DNA of 49,397 nucleotides from an uncultured Clostridia bacterium (GCA_947595635.1 CANQEU010000010.1:1-49397), one strand, 5' to 3'. Shown: positions 8,719 to 18,102, counted from the first letter of the stretch. Notes: generated by a model not told the origin, from the letters alone. Numbers and translations: made by a program.

Positions 8719-9455
8719 TGGTGATAAATATGCAGCCGCCGGTAAAATTACAATACAAGCTTGAGGTCTTTGAGGGACCTCTTGATTTGCTGCTTGTGCT
8801 TATATCAAAGCATAAGCTTGATATTTATGATATTCAAATTTCAGAGCTGCTTGAACAGTATATGATACAAATAAACGCTATGCAGGAAAATCAAATGGAT
8901 ATAGCAAGCGAATTTCTTGAAATGGCGTCACGGCTCGTATATATAAAATCCGTAATGCTTTTGCCTAAGCATGAGGAGGCTGAGGAGCTTAAAAAAGAGC
9001 TTGAGGGGCAGCTTCTTGATTATCAGGAATGCCGCCGAAGCGCAAAGCTGTTTGGCGAGATGGCGTGCTTTGATTTTTATTCAAGGAAGCCTGAAAAGAT
9101 AGAATATGATATGACCTACACAAGAACGCACGAAAGCGGAATTTTGGCAAGCGCCTATATTTCCGCCGCAGGCAGAGGCAAACGGCGTCTGCCGCCGCCT
9201 GTGGAGGCGTTTTCCGACATAGTTACAAGAAGGGTAGTATCCGTTAATTCAAGAATAGTTTATATTATGAAAACGCTTAGAGAAGCGGCGCGGATAAGCT
9301 TTTTCAGTCTGTTTCCCAACGGCAGCGAAAGGTCTGAGCTTGTTGCTACATTTCTCGCGCTTTTGGAGCTCATCAAGGATAAGCGTGTGCGTGTGAACGG
9401 AACAGACGACTATGCAACGGTAGAAATGGTGAAGGAGGGCGCAGTCATTGACTGA
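8718..9455 (+). CDS. scpA: Segregation and condensation protein A
   Basis: The 245-residue kleisin begins with the typical VKLQYKLEVFEGPLDLLLVLI region, which binds the SMC neck, and ends in the winged-helix-like C-terminal domain that contacts the SMC head. With Smc and ScpB it forms the condensin that compacts and segregates chromosomes. The ATG overlaps the previous stop by TAATG; an alternative ATG at 8730 would remove four residues. It overlaps scpB by 8 bases. Confidence 0.93.
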   Translation: MVINMQPPVKLQYKLEVFEGPLDLLLVLISKHKLDIYDIQISELLEQYMIQINAMQENQMDIASEFLEMASRLVYIKSVMLLPKHEEAEELKKELEGQLLDYQECRRSAKLFGEMACFDFYSRKPEKIEYDMTYTRTHESGILASAYISAAGRGKRRLPPPVEAFSDIVTRRVVSVNSRIVYIMKTLREAARISFFSLFPNGSERSELVATFLALLELIKDKRVRVNGTDDYATVEMVKEGAVID

Positions 9456-10014
9456 CAGTGAGATCAAGGCGGCGTGCGAGGCTGTGCTTTTTGCCTGCGG
9501 AGAAAGCGTTAGCGCAAAAAGAATTGCACATGCGCTGGAAATTGACGAAATAAAGGCGGCTCAGCAGCTTGAAATACTCGTGGGAGAGTATATGGATAAA
9601 AGGCGCGGAATCACTGTGCTGAAGCTTGGCGAAAGCTATATTATGTGCAACAAAAAAGAGTATGGCGAAGTGATAAGGCGCGTTATGGATTTAAAGAAAA
9701 ACACCCCTCTGTCACAGGCGGCGCTTGAGGTTTTGGCGGTTGTGGCTTATAACCAGCCTGTAACGAAGGCGTTTGTTGAGCAGGTCAGAGGCGTTGACTG
9801 TTCCGGAGTTATCGGCAGTCTTACCGCGAAAAATCTTATTGAAGAAAAGGGCAGGCTTGAGCTTCCTGGCAGACCGCTTTTATATGGAACAACTGAGAAT
9901 TTTTTGAAATGCTTTCAGCTTTCAAGCCTTGACGACCTGCCTGCGCTGCCAAAGCAGCAGGATAAATCCGATGAATCCGAGGAAACGGAGCAGCCGGAGC
10001 AGCCGGAGGAATAA
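9448..10014 (+). CDS. scpB: Segregation and condensation protein B
   Basis: The 188-residue partner of ScpA contains two winged-helix domains (about residues 5-80 and 85-155, including TPLSQAALEVLAVVAYNQPVT) and an acidic, Glu/Gln/Pro-rich tail. It starts at TTG 9448, supported by AAGGAGGG at 9432-9439. ScpB dimers bind the ScpA linker within the SMC condensin complex. Confidence 0.93.
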   Translation: MTDSEIKAACEAVLFACGESVSAKRIAHALEIDEIKAAQQLEILVGEYMDKRRGITVLKLGESYIMCNKKEYGEVIRRVMDLKKNTPLSQAALEVLAVVAYNQPVTKAFVEQVRGVDCSGVIGSLTAKNLIEEKGRLELPGRPLLYGTTENFLKCFQLSSLDDLPALPKQQDKSDESEETEQPEQPEE

Positions 10015-10107
10015 CCCGGTTGCAGACGTACCCGACTTTTTATGCGCAGTGCGTAATTAAGCAGGCTAGCCCTGCTCCGATTTAAAAATCAGAGGGGAGG
10101 ATGTAAA

Positions 10108-10752
10108 ATGACCGCGCTTATTGTTGTTTTTGCAATAATCCTGTTTTTTGCATTCCTCTTCTTTATGCCGATAGTATTCTACGCCGATTTTAACGAGGAA
10201 TTGAAGCTTAGCGTGAGATATGCCTTTGTCAAGATAAGGCTTTTACCGAAAAAGCCCGAAAAGAAAAAGAAGGCTCAGACGGGCGACGGGGCAAAAAAAT
10301 CAGATAAGGATGAAAAGGCGGAGAAAAAGGACGGTTCAGCCGAAAAGCTTAAGGAGATATTTAAAAAAACCGGGGTCGGCGGACTTATTGAAATAATAAC
10401 CGATCTTGCCCGCATAGCGGCAGACGGAGCTAAAGGCATAGTGCGGCATATAGTAATCTCAAAGCTTATAATCGAGATATACAGCGCGGCCGAGGACGCC
10501 GCGGCAGCCGCGATAAATTACGGATATATTTCAGCGGCGCTGTATCCGTCTGTCAGCATAATATTTAACGCCGTGAAAAAATACAAAACGGCAAGGGTTC
10601 AGGTTTTTCCGGATTATGACGGAAAAAAGACGGCCGCCGTTTGCAGTGCGAGGGTAAAGGTCAAGCTTTGGTGGGTGATCGTATCCGGCGTGAAAACGCT
10701 TTTCGGACTTTTAAAAAAGCTTATTCAGCTTAAAAAAGAGAATATCATTTAA
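10108..10752 (+). CDS. DUF2953 family membrane protein (YtfI-like)
   Basis: A 214-residue protein with one N-terminal hydrophobic helix (residues 3-23), a highly charged Lys/Glu linker around residues 48-90, and a C-terminal DUF2953 domain. Start ATG 10108 follows GGGGAGG. DUF2953 genes often stand directly before the gerW/ytfJ spore gene, as in Bacillus (ytfI-ytfJ), and the same order is seen here. A role in sporulation or germination is inferred from context; the biochemical function is unknown. Confidence 0.8.
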   Translation: MTALIVVFAIILFFAFLFFMPIVFYADFNEELKLSVRYAFVKIRLLPKKPEKKKKAQTGDGAKKSDKDEKAEKKDGSAEKLKEIFKKTGVGGLIEIITDLARIAADGAKGIVRHIVISKLIIEIYSAAEDAAAAAINYGYISAALYPSVSIIFNAVKKYKTARVQVFPDYDGKKTAAVCSARVKVKLWWVIVSGVKTLFGLLKKLIQLKKENII

Positions 10753-10787
10753 AATATGCTTGCTTTGAGCCTGTTTATTTCCTGCTT

Positions 10788-10797
10788 TTGGTATAAT
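10788..10797 (+). promoter_or_regulatory. Possible extended -10 promoter before gerW
   Basis: TTGGTATAAT fits an extended -10 element (TGnTATAAT), but no -35 at proper spacing is evident. YtfJ-type genes are usually under sporulation sigma factors, so this vegetative-type match may be accidental. Confidence 0.3.
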
Positions 10798-10914
10798 AAT
10801 AAGATAATAAAGCCGTTTAGATATGGCTTATTGAATTATAAAGGCATAAAAAGTCTTTTCCGTTGAGGATAAGGCGTTGACAAGATAAAAACAATAAAAA
10901 GGCGGTGCTTTATA

Positions 10915-11364
10915 ATGAGCGAACAGAAAAACCATCCCATTGAGGGCCTTATGGAAACCACAATGGAAAAAATCAAGCAAATGATAGACGTAAATACGAT
11001 TGTCGGAAATCCTATAACCACGCCTGACGGAACAACGATAGTGCCGGTTTCAAAGGTAAGCTACGGCTTTGCCTCCGGCGGAAGCGACATACCGTCTAAA
11101 AATGCAGTCGGCAAGCAGGTGTTCGGCGGCGGAAGCGGAGCCGGAGTGTCAATAACGCCTATAGCGTTTATTGCCGTATCAAACGGAGACGCGAGAATTT
11201 TGAGAATAGACATTGACAGCACGACTGCGGACAGAGTCGTAAATATGGTGCCGCAGGTTATTGACAAGGTGTCGTCGGTGTTTTTAAAGAAGGACAAGAA
11301 AGAAAAGAAAGAAAAAAAGGAAAAAATCAATAAGGACGAGGTATTGCCCTCGGAAGAAGAATAA
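10915..11364 (+). CDS. gerW: Spore protein GerW/YtfJ family
   Basis: The 149-residue product has the conserved YtfJ core (HPIEGLMETTMEKIKQMIDVNTIVGNPI and a Gly/Ser-rich GGGSGAGVSITPIAF region) and a Lys/Glu-rich C-terminal tail. In Bacillus GerW/YtfJ is a spore-inner-membrane-associated protein needed for normal germination. Start ATG 10915 follows GGCGG. Its place between the DUF2953 gene and a D,D-carboxypeptidase matches the usual Clostridial order. Confidence 0.9.
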   Translation: MSEQKNHPIEGLMETTMEKIKQMIDVNTIVGNPITTPDGTTIVPVSKVSYGFASGGSDIPSKNAVGKQVFGGGSGAGVSITPIAFIAVSNGDARILRIDIDSTTADRVVNMVPQVIDKVSSVFLKKDKKEKKEKKEKINKDEVLPSEEE

Positions 11365-11420
11365 AAACGACTAAAAGAGCATAATTATTGCTGTATTCAA
11401 AAGTAAAGGAGTTGCCAGCC

Positions 11421-12560
11421 TTGCTTAAAAGGATAACGGCTTTAATTATCTCTTTTTCTCTGATTTTATCAACGGCTGTCGTTTGTCGGGCTGAGGACAG
11501 CCCCTCTACGGCCGCTCAGGCGGCGGCGCTGTATTGCGTTGATACAGATGAATTTCTTTATCTTAAAAACCCGGACAAAAGACTGCCTATGGCGAGCACA
11601 ACAAAAATTATGACAGCCTTGCTTGCCCTTGAGGCGGCAAGCAAAAGCGATAAAATCGTAACCTTTAATAAAGCGATGATAGCCGAGGGCTCGTCAATGG
11701 GCATTAAGCTCGGCTATAAGCTCAGGCTTTCCGACCTTGCGGCCGGAATGATGACGGTGTCGGGAAACGACGCCGCAAATGCGGCGGCAATTGCAATAAG
11801 CGGCAGCTATGAAAAATTCGCGCAGCGTATGAACGGCAAGGCGAAAGCTATTGGAATGAACAATACAAATTTTGTAACGCCGTCGGGACTTGACGATGAA
11901 AACCACTATTCATGCGCAAGGGATATGGCGCTTCTTATGAGCTTCGCAATGAAAAACAAGGCGTTTTCCAACCTTTCGGGGAAGAAAAACGTCAAGGTGG
12001 ATTACGTTTTTCCGGCGGATCTTTCCGTCACATATTCAAACCACAACAGATTGCTTTCGCTTTACAGATATTGCACCGGCGGCAAGACCGGCTACACAAA
12101 AAGAGCCGGCAGATGTCTTGTGACATCAGCCGAGCGCGACGGCAAGCATCTTATTGCCGTTACCATAAACTCCGGCGATGATTGGAACGACCATATAAAG
12201 CTGTTTGATTACGGCTTTGCCTGCCTTTCGTCCGTGAGCTTTGACGATACGCCCTACAGCCGAAGAGTGCCTGTGGCGGGCTCCTGCAAAGAAAGCGTTG
12301 ACGTTGGCGTAATGTCGTCAAAAAGCTGCATTGTAAAAAAAGAGGATTCAGATAAGGTGAAAAGGGAGATACTGCTTCCGCAATTTGTTTATGCTCCGAT
12401 AAAAAGAGGAGATACTCTGGGCAGGATAGTGTATAAATTAAACGGCGAGGAAATAGCCTGTAACGAGCTGATAGCGCTTGACGACTGCGGCTATGCCGAA
12501 AGGGAAAAAAGCCTTTTTGAAATAATAGGCGAGGCGTTTAAAAAAATATTCGGATTTTAA
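11421..12560 (+). CDS. dacB: D-alanyl-D-alanine carboxypeptidase (S11, low-molecular-weight PBP)
   Basis: I place the start at TTG 11421 because AAAGGAG lies at 11405-11411 and the product then begins with a clean signal peptide (MLKRITALIISFSLILSTAVVCRA); an upstream TTG at 11388 has no such site. In the 379-residue protein the three penicillin-binding motifs are present: S59-T-T-K62, SGN and KTG (in TGGKTGYTKR). A PBP5-type C-terminal domain and an amphipathic tail follow. It trims peptidoglycan stem peptides outside the membrane. The neighbourhood (scpAB, gerW, rluB) matches DacB/DacF of spore formers, where it tunes cortex cross-linking. Confidence 0.9.
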   Translation: MLKRITALIISFSLILSTAVVCRAEDSPSTAAQAAALYCVDTDEFLYLKNPDKRLPMASTTKIMTALLALEAASKSDKIVTFNKAMIAEGSSMGIKLGYKLRLSDLAAGMMTVSGNDAANAAAIAISGSYEKFAQRMNGKAKAIGMNNTNFVTPSGLDDENHYSCARDMALLMSFAMKNKAFSNLSGKKNVKVDYVFPADLSVTYSNHNRLLSLYRYCTGGKTGYTKRAGRCLVTSAERDGKHLIAVTINSGDDWNDHIKLFDYGFACLSSVSFDDTPYSRRVPVAGSCKESVDVGVMSSKSCIVKKEDSDKVKREILLPQFVYAPIKRGDTLGRIVYKLNGEEIACNELIALDDCGYAEREKSLFEIIGEAFKKIFGF

Positions 12561-12588
12561 AGGATAACTGTAAGGAAAAGGATAAGCT

Positions 12589-13335
12589 ATGGCTAAGAAT
12601 GAAAAAATAAGACTTCAAAAAATGCTTGCGGACTGCGGCGTTGCTTCAAGAAGAAAATCGGAGGAGCTTATTGCGGCAGGGACGGTAAAGGTAAACGGAA
12701 GAATCGCGAAAATCGGCGACAAGGTCGACCCGTATAACGACAAGGTTCTTGTCGGAGGGCAGAAGATTACCGCAAGGGCAAAGCAAAAGCATTACTACAT
12801 AATGCTGCACAAGCCGAGAGGCTATGTAACGACCATGAGCGACGAATTGGGAAGAAAATGCGTGGCGGAGCTTGTAAAGGATGTTCCGTCAAGAATATAT
12901 CCTGTCGGAAGGCTCGACAGAGAAAGCGAAGGTCTGCTTCTTATGACAAACGACGGAGACTTTGCAAACAGGGTAATGCACCCGGCAAAGCACGTTTATA
13001 AGGTTTACAGGGTTACGGTAAGACCGGGTATAACAGAGGAGCAGCTTACAAATATGTGCGTCGGTATGATGATAGACGGAAGAAAAACCGCGCCTGCCGA
13101 GGTCAGGGTAGTACAGAGGCAGGAGGGCAGATGTGTGCTTGAGATCATACTCAGAGAGGGCAGAAACCGCCAGATAAGAAAAATGTGCGAGCAGCTTGGA
13201 ATTGAGGTCGCAAGGCTTAAGAGAACGGCTATAGGTCAAGTCAAGCTTGGAATGCTTCAGCCGGGAAAATGGCGTGAGCTTTCACAGGATGAGGTAAGAC
13301 GGCTGACGGCAGACCCTAACACGACTGTCAGATAA
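12589..13335 (+). CDS. rluB: 23S rRNA pseudouridine synthase (RluB/RsuA family)
   Basis: A 248-residue enzyme with an N-terminal S4 RNA-binding domain (RLQKMLADCGVASRRKSEEL, about residues 7-60) and the catalytic domain with D110 in GRLDRESEGLL. Family members form pseudouridine in helix 89-90 of 23S rRNA (RluB) or in 16S rRNA (RsuA). RluB is favoured because rluB closes the scp-dac cluster in many Firmicutes. Start ATG 12589 follows GTAAGGAAAAGG. Confidence 0.9.
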   Translation: MAKNEKIRLQKMLADCGVASRRKSEELIAAGTVKVNGRIAKIGDKVDPYNDKVLVGGQKITARAKQKHYYIMLHKPRGYVTTMSDELGRKCVAELVKDVPSRIYPVGRLDRESEGLLLMTNDGDFANRVMHPAKHVYKVYRVTVRPGITEEQLTNMCVGMMIDGRKTAPAEVRVVQRQEGRCVLEIILREGRNRQIRKMCEQLGIEVARLKRTAIGQVKLGMLQPGKWRELSQDEVRRLTADPNTTVR

Positions 13336-13346
13336 GGGGAAGTAAA

Positions 13347-15245
13347 ATGTTTTTACCCGTTACAAAACAGGATATGACTGAAAGAGGATGGGACAAGCCC
13401 GACTTTGTATATATAACGGGCGACGCATACGTTGACCATCCAAGCTTTGGCGTTTCTATAATTTCACGAGTGCTTGAGGCGCACGGCTATAAGGTGGCAA
13501 TAGTTTCACAGCCGCAAAGCGACGAGGACTATATGCGCTTTGGAAAACCGAGGCTCGGATTTTTGATAACATCAGGTAATATAGACAGTATGGTGGCTCA
13601 CTACACCGTGGCAAAAAGAAAAAGAAGTCAGGACTCATACTCGCCCGGCGGCAAAGCCGGACTAAGACCGGACAGGGCTGTAATAGTATATACAAAAAGA
13701 GTTAAACAGATATACCCGTCAAGCTTCGTTATGATAGGCGGACTTGAAGCAAGCCTCAGACGCTTTGCTCACTATGATTATTGGGACGACCGTGTTCGTC
13801 CGTCTGTTTTGATTGACAGCGGAGCGGATATTCTAAGCTTTGGAATGGGCGAAAAGCAAACCGTTGAAATTGCCGACAGGCTTAAAGACGGCTGCCTTAA
13901 GGAGGAGCTTTACGATATACGCGGCATATGCTACAGCGTGCCCACAAAGGAGTATTCTCCGATGAGCGTTGCCGAGTGCCCTTCCTATGAGCAGGTTTGC
14001 GCGTCAAAGCAGGAATATGCCGCCGCCGCAAAAATACAAATGGAGCAACAGGACGCGGTGCGCGGTAAAATTATTATACAGCGACACGGCGACAGAATAC
14101 TTGTCCAAAACAAGCCCATGACTCCGCTGAATACGGACGAGCTTGACTTTATATACTCTCTGCCGTATGAAAGATATTATCACCCTATGTATGAAAAGGC
14201 AGGAGGAGTTCCCGGAATTGCCGAGGTGGAGTTTTCAATAACACACAATCGGGGCTGCTTCGGAGCATGCAATTTTTGCTCAATAGCGTTTCATCAGGGC
14301 AGGGCGGTAACGGTAAGAAGCAAGGAGTCGGTTTTAAACGAGGCAAAAAAGCTTACGGAAAATCCGAGATTTAAGGGGTATATCCACGATGTTGGAGGGC
14401 CTACGGCTAATTTCCGCAAGCCGTCGTGCAAAATTCAGGAGACGGCGGGACTTTGCAAAAACAAAAAATGCCTTGCTCCCAAGCCTTGCGGAATGCTTCA
14501 GGTAGATCACAGCGAATATCTTGAAATATTGCGCGAGATGAGAAAGCTCAAGGGAGTAAAAAAGGTTTTTATCCGTTCGGGAATACGTTTTGACTATCTT
14601 ATGGAGGATAAGGACGGCGAATTTTTCAGAGAGCTTGTTGAGCACCATATAAGCGGACAGCTTAAGGTTGCTCCCGAACACTGCTGCGCCGCGGTGCTTG
14701 ACCAGATGGGCAAGCCGCATATAGAAAGCTACATACGCTTTGCAAACGAGTTTTACAAAACAACAAAGCAGATAGGCAAGGAGCAGTATCTTGTTCCTTA
14801 TCTTATGTCGTCGCATCCGGGTTCAACGCTTAAAGACGCAGTTGAGCTTGCGCTGTTTTTAAAAAAGGAAAGAATCCGTCCCGAACAGGTGCAGGATTTT
14901 TACCCGACTCCCGGCACAGCCTCGACCTGTATGTTTTATACAGGAATAAATCCTTTGACTATGGAAAAGGTATATGTTCCGAAGAGCCAAAAGGAGAAGG
15001 CGATGCAGAGGGCTTTGCTGCAATACTTCAATCCCCAAAACAGGGATACGGTCATAGACGCGCTCATTTCGGCAGACAGAGAGGATCTGATTGGAAGCTC
15101 AAAGGATAGTCTTGTGCCGCCAAACGGAAAATACAGGGCAATATTGGCAGGCAGGAGCCATAGCCGCGCCGACAGCGCAAACAGTAAAGGCAGAGCGAGG
15201 TCAGGGCAGAACAGAGGACGGAAAAATGGCAGGCGTAAAAAATAA
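13347..15245 (+). CDS. ygiQ: YgiQ family radical SAM protein
   Basis: The 632-residue protein has an N-terminal B12-binding-like segment, the family-specific region FLPVTKQDMTERGWD, and the radical SAM cluster motif C304-FGA-C308-NF-C311. A Cys-rich stretch with about four cysteines (KNKKCLAPKPC) follows, and the C-terminus is a very basic, low-complexity Arg/Lys/Ser tail. YgiQ proteins are common but their reaction is not established. Start ATG 13347 follows AGGGGAAG, 11 bases after rluB. The tail-encoding end overlaps the next gene by 20 bases. Confidence 0.9.
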   Translation: MFLPVTKQDMTERGWDKPDFVYITGDAYVDHPSFGVSIISRVLEAHGYKVAIVSQPQSDEDYMRFGKPRLGFLITSGNIDSMVAHYTVAKRKRSQDSYSPGGKAGLRPDRAVIVYTKRVKQIYPSSFVMIGGLEASLRRFAHYDYWDDRVRPSVLIDSGADILSFGMGEKQTVEIADRLKDGCLKEELYDIRGICYSVPTKEYSPMSVAECPSYEQVCASKQEYAAAAKIQMEQQDAVRGKIIIQRHGDRILVQNKPMTPLNTDELDFIYSLPYERYYHPMYEKAGGVPGIAEVEFSITHNRGCFGACNFCSIAFHQGRAVTVRSKESVLNEAKKLTENPRFKGYIHDVGGPTANFRKPSCKIQETAGLCKNKKCLAPKPCGMLQVDHSEYLEILREMRKLKGVKKVFIRSGIRFDYLMEDKDGEFFRELVEHHISGQLKVAPEHCCAAVLDQMGKPHIESYIRFANEFYKTTKQIGKEQYLVPYLMSSHPGSTLKDAVELALFLKKERIRPEQVQDFYPTPGTASTCMFYTGINPLTMEKVYVPKSQKEKAMQRALLQYFNPQNRDTVIDALISADREDLIGSSKDSLVPPNGKYRAILAGRSHSRADSANSKGRARSGQNRGRKNGRRKK

Positions 15246-16119
15246 AAAGTTAGCGGCAGCGCTGCTAACCGCTGTGTTTCTTGCGGCGCTGATAATAATA
15301 TACGTCTTTTCAATGTGGGACGGTATATTTTATCAAGTGGGATACCGTGAAAATATAAACGATGAATCATCAATGACAGCCGCCTTTTTAAATGTGGGCA
15401 CAGCCGACTGCTGTGTGCTGAGCTGCGGCGGAAAAACAGTTATGATTGATTCTGGCGACAGCCTCGGCAAAGGCGGCGCGGAGCATTACCTTAAAAAGAA
15501 TAAAATAGATAAAATTGATTTGGTTGTGCTTTCTCATTTCGATGTAGACCATTGCGGCGAGCTTGAGAATATAATTTCCGAAACGGAAATTTCCCGCGTT
15601 GCGGCAAGCGGCGCGTTTAAAAACTCGGACAGCCGTTCAGGCCTTTTAAAGCTTTTAATCGACAGAGGTATAAGAGTAGAATATAAAAACGCCGGAGATG
15701 TTATTGAAGTAGGAAAAATGAAAATAACCGTGCTTTCTCCGCACGGAAACGAATTTAAAACTGAAAACGACAACAGCCTTGTTTGTATGGTGCAGTCGCT
15801 CGGCAGATCCGTTTTGTTCACGGGCGACGCCGGTGAGGCGGCTGAGGAGGCTCTTGTAAAGGACGGTGCGGAGTTAAAATGCGATATTTTAAAGGTCTCG
15901 CATCACGGCAGCGGCACAGGAACAGGCAGAGAGCTTATTGAGTCGGCAAAGCCGGAATACGCTGTTGTATCAGTCGGGGCAAACAGCTACGGGTTGCCGT
16001 CGTATCACACGCTTGAGTCCCTTGAGCGCTCTAAGGCAAGAGTGCTTAGGACGGATAAATCGGGAAATATTATTTTTAACCTGTCCCGACAGGGAATAAG
16101 CGTAAAAACAGAATATTAA
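15226..16119 (+). CDS. ComEC/Rec2-like metallo-beta-lactamase protein
   Basis: I choose ATG 15226, behind GAGGACGG and overlapping ygiQ by 20 bases, giving 297 residues. Residues 8-26 form a signal or anchor helix, so the catalytic domain is exported. The MBL motifs are present: the metal motif HFDVDHCGE, then LFTGDAGE and VSHHGSGT, with the LNVGTADC start typical of ComEC C-terminal domains. Stand-alone versions are thought to be secreted nucleases or phosphodiesterases; the substrate is unknown. A DUF3006 gene follows, a common pairing. Confidence 0.87.
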   Translation: MAGVKNKKLAAALLTAVFLAALIIIYVFSMWDGIFYQVGYRENINDESSMTAAFLNVGTADCCVLSCGGKTVMIDSGDSLGKGGAEHYLKKNKIDKIDLVVLSHFDVDHCGELENIISETEISRVAASGAFKNSDSRSGLLKLLIDRGIRVEYKNAGDVIEVGKMKITVLSPHGNEFKTENDNSLVCMVQSLGRSVLFTGDAGEAAEEALVKDGAELKCDILKVSHHGSGTGTGRELIESAKPEYAVVSVGANSYGLPSYHTLESLERSKARVLRTDKSGNIIFNLSRQGISVKTEY

Positions 16120-16127
16120 GGTGTATT

Positions 16128-16295
16128 ATGAAGAATTTGAAAATAGACAATTTTGAAAACGAATTTGCAATATGCAGCGACGGGGAAAAGGCTCTTTTTG
16201 CAATAAGAAGGGACGAGCTTCCAACGGCGGCAAAAAAGGGAGATGTGATTTTAATTGACGACGACGGGAAAATCACAATCAATGGAAAGAGCTGA
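16128..16295 (+). CDS. DUF3006 family small protein
   Basis: A 55-residue gene from ATG 16128 to TGA 16293-16295, with TAAGGTG just before it and only 8 bases after the MBL gene. The product shows the DUF3006 plan: KIDNFENEFAIC, then a strand pair, LPTAAKKGDVILIDDDGKI and a short tail. DUF3006 proteins are very often encoded beside ComEC-type MBL proteins, so they probably act together, but no function is known. It is too short for most default gene callers. Confidence 0.8.
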   Translation: MKNLKIDNFENEFAICSDGEKALFAIRRDELPTAAKKGDVILIDDDGKITINGKS

Positions 16296-16396
16296 TAAAT
16301 AAGACGGCGGATATAACGCTTACGCAGGCGTTTTATATATCCGTTTTCGGATATATTGTTGTTATTTGTGTTTTTTCGCGATATTTTATCAAAATC

Positions 16397-16425
16397 TTGA
16401 CAAAACACATAATTATATTTATACT
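16397..16425 (+). promoter_or_regulatory. Sigma-A promoter of the tyrS T-box leader
   Basis: TTGACA (16397-16402), a 17-base spacer and TATACT (16420-16425) form a near-consensus promoter just before the T-box leader. Confidence 0.85.
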
Positions 16426-16433
16426 ATTACCAA

Positions 16434-16688
16434 AGGCTGTGAAAAGAAGAAGTAGGTATGTAAAAACGGCGCAGAGAGCCCGTGTTTTGGTGTAAACGGG
16501 TGCGTTTTTCTGCTGAAATACATCTTGGAGCTGTTCGCCTGAACATAAAAGTAGGGCGAAACGGTTTTCCCCGTTACAGGAAAGGGTAATGAATGTTACC
16601 TGCAAAGGTTCGCGCTGTGAGGCGCGGATAAATTGAGGTGGTACCACGGACCGAATCCGTCCTCTTGTTTTGAGGACGGTTTTTATAT
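16434..16688 (+). promoter_or_regulatory. Tyrosine T-box riboswitch (leader of tyrS)
   Basis: Stem I contains the AGAGAG element (about 16473-16478) and ends at a specifier region where TAC (16519-16521), a Tyr codon, lies in GAAATACATC. The T-box itself, AGGTGGTACCACGG, is at 16636-16649. It is followed by a terminator stem, CCGTCCTC/GAGGACGG (16657-16664 with 16672-16679), and a T-run. Uncharged tRNA-Tyr would pair with UAC and the T-box bulge, favour the antiterminator and allow tyrS expression. The Tyr specifier agrees with the downstream gene. Confidence 0.93.
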
Positions 16689-16799
16689 TTCGTCCTCTTA
16701 TTATAGCGGCATATGATCTTCCGATGCTTTTAGCCGCAAGGCTATGCAAAATGGCTTTAGGGAAGGCGAGCCGACTCAGAAATATACGGAGGAATAAAA

Positions 16800-18023
16800 A
16801 TGGGAGTTTACGAGGAACTTATTGAGAGAGGCTTAATTGCTCAGACTACGAACGAGGAAGAGATAAAAAGGCTTGTGAACAACGGCGAGGCAGTGTTTTA
16901 TATCGGCTTTGACCCGACTGCCGACAGCCTTCATGTAGGTCATTTTATGGCGCTGTGCCTTATGAAAAGACTTCAAATGGCAGGCAACAAGCCGATAGCT
17001 CTAATTGGCGGAGGAACCGCCATGATAGGCGACCCGACGGGAAAGACAGACATGAGAAAAATGATGACAAGAGAAACCGTCGAGCACAATTGCGAATGCT
17101 TTAAAAAGCAGATGAGCCGCTTTATAGACTTTGGCGAAGATAAGGCGATTATGGTAAATAACGCCGACTGGCTGCTTGACTTGAATTATGTTGATCTTTT
17201 AAGAGAGGTTGGGGCGCATTTCAGCGTAAACAGAATGCTTGCGGCAGAATGCTATAAGCAGCGCATGGAGCGCGGACTAAGCTTTTTGGAATTTAATTAT
17301 ATGATAATGCAGAGCTATGATTTTTACGTTCTGTTCAAAAAATACGGCTGTAATCTTCAATTTGGAGGAGACGACCAATGGAGCAATATGCTTGGCGGAA
17401 CAGAGCTTATAAGGAGAAAGCTCGGCAAGGATTCCCACGCCATGACCATAAAGCTTCTGCTTAATTCAGAAGGCAAAAAGATGGGAAAAACGGAAAATGG
17501 CGCCGTATGGCTTGATTCTGAAAAAACAAGCACATATGATTTTTATCAGTATTGGAGAAACGTGGATGATTCCGACGTTATACGCTGCATAAAGATGCTT
17601 ACATTTCTGCCGCTTGAAGAGATAAGAGAGCTTGAAAAACTTGAAGGGCAGGAGCTTAACAAGGCAAAGGAAATACTTGCCTACGAGGTGACAAAGCTGA
17701 TACACGGCGACGAAGAGGCGGACAAGGCAAGAAAAGCGGCAAGGTCTATATTCGGCGGAAGCGGAAGTGAGAATATGCCGGAAACAAAGCTTTCGGACGA
17801 CGACCTTTCTAACGGCGAAATTCCTGTTTTGGACGCAATGGTAAAGGCGAAGCTTGCGCCGTCAAGAAGCGAAGCAAGACGGCTTGTAATTCAGGGCGGA
17901 GTAACGGTAGACGACCAAAAGGTGACCGACCCTAAGGCGGTCATACTTAAATCGACGCTTGAGGAAAAGGGCTTTGTTGTTATAAAAAAGGGTAAAAAGG
18001 CTTTTAATAAAATTATCATCTAA
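16800..18023 (+). CDS. tyrS: Tyrosyl-tRNA synthetase
   Basis: A 407-residue class I synthetase with the HIGH-like motif HVGH at residues 45-48, the KMSKS-like motif KMGKT at 227-231, and a C-terminal S4 domain (about 340-400) that binds the tRNA variable arm. It charges tRNA-Tyr; a tRNA-Tyr gene lies in this window at 33584. Start ATG 16800 follows ACGGAGG. Expression is controlled by the Tyr T-box directly upstream. Confidence 0.97.
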   Translation: MGVYEELIERGLIAQTTNEEEIKRLVNNGEAVFYIGFDPTADSLHVGHFMALCLMKRLQMAGNKPIALIGGGTAMIGDPTGKTDMRKMMTRETVEHNCECFKKQMSRFIDFGEDKAIMVNNADWLLDLNYVDLLREVGAHFSVNRMLAAECYKQRMERGLSFLEFNYMIMQSYDFYVLFKKYGCNLQFGGDDQWSNMLGGTELIRRKLGKDSHAMTIKLLLNSEGKKMGKTENGAVWLDSEKTSTYDFYQYWRNVDDSDVIRCIKMLTFLPLEEIRELEKLEGQELNKAKEILAYEVTKLIHGDEEADKARKAARSIFGGSGSENMPETKLSDDDLSNGEIPVLDAMVKAKLAPSRSEARRLVIQGGVTVDDQKVTDPKAVILKSTLEEKGFVVIKKGKKAFNKIII

Positions 18024-18102
18024 TCAGCTTGCAGACTGTGCCTGATTGAGCGTTGGGCGATGCTTTTGAGGCTTGATTTAAAATTTAAGAAAGGCAGGTG
18101 AA

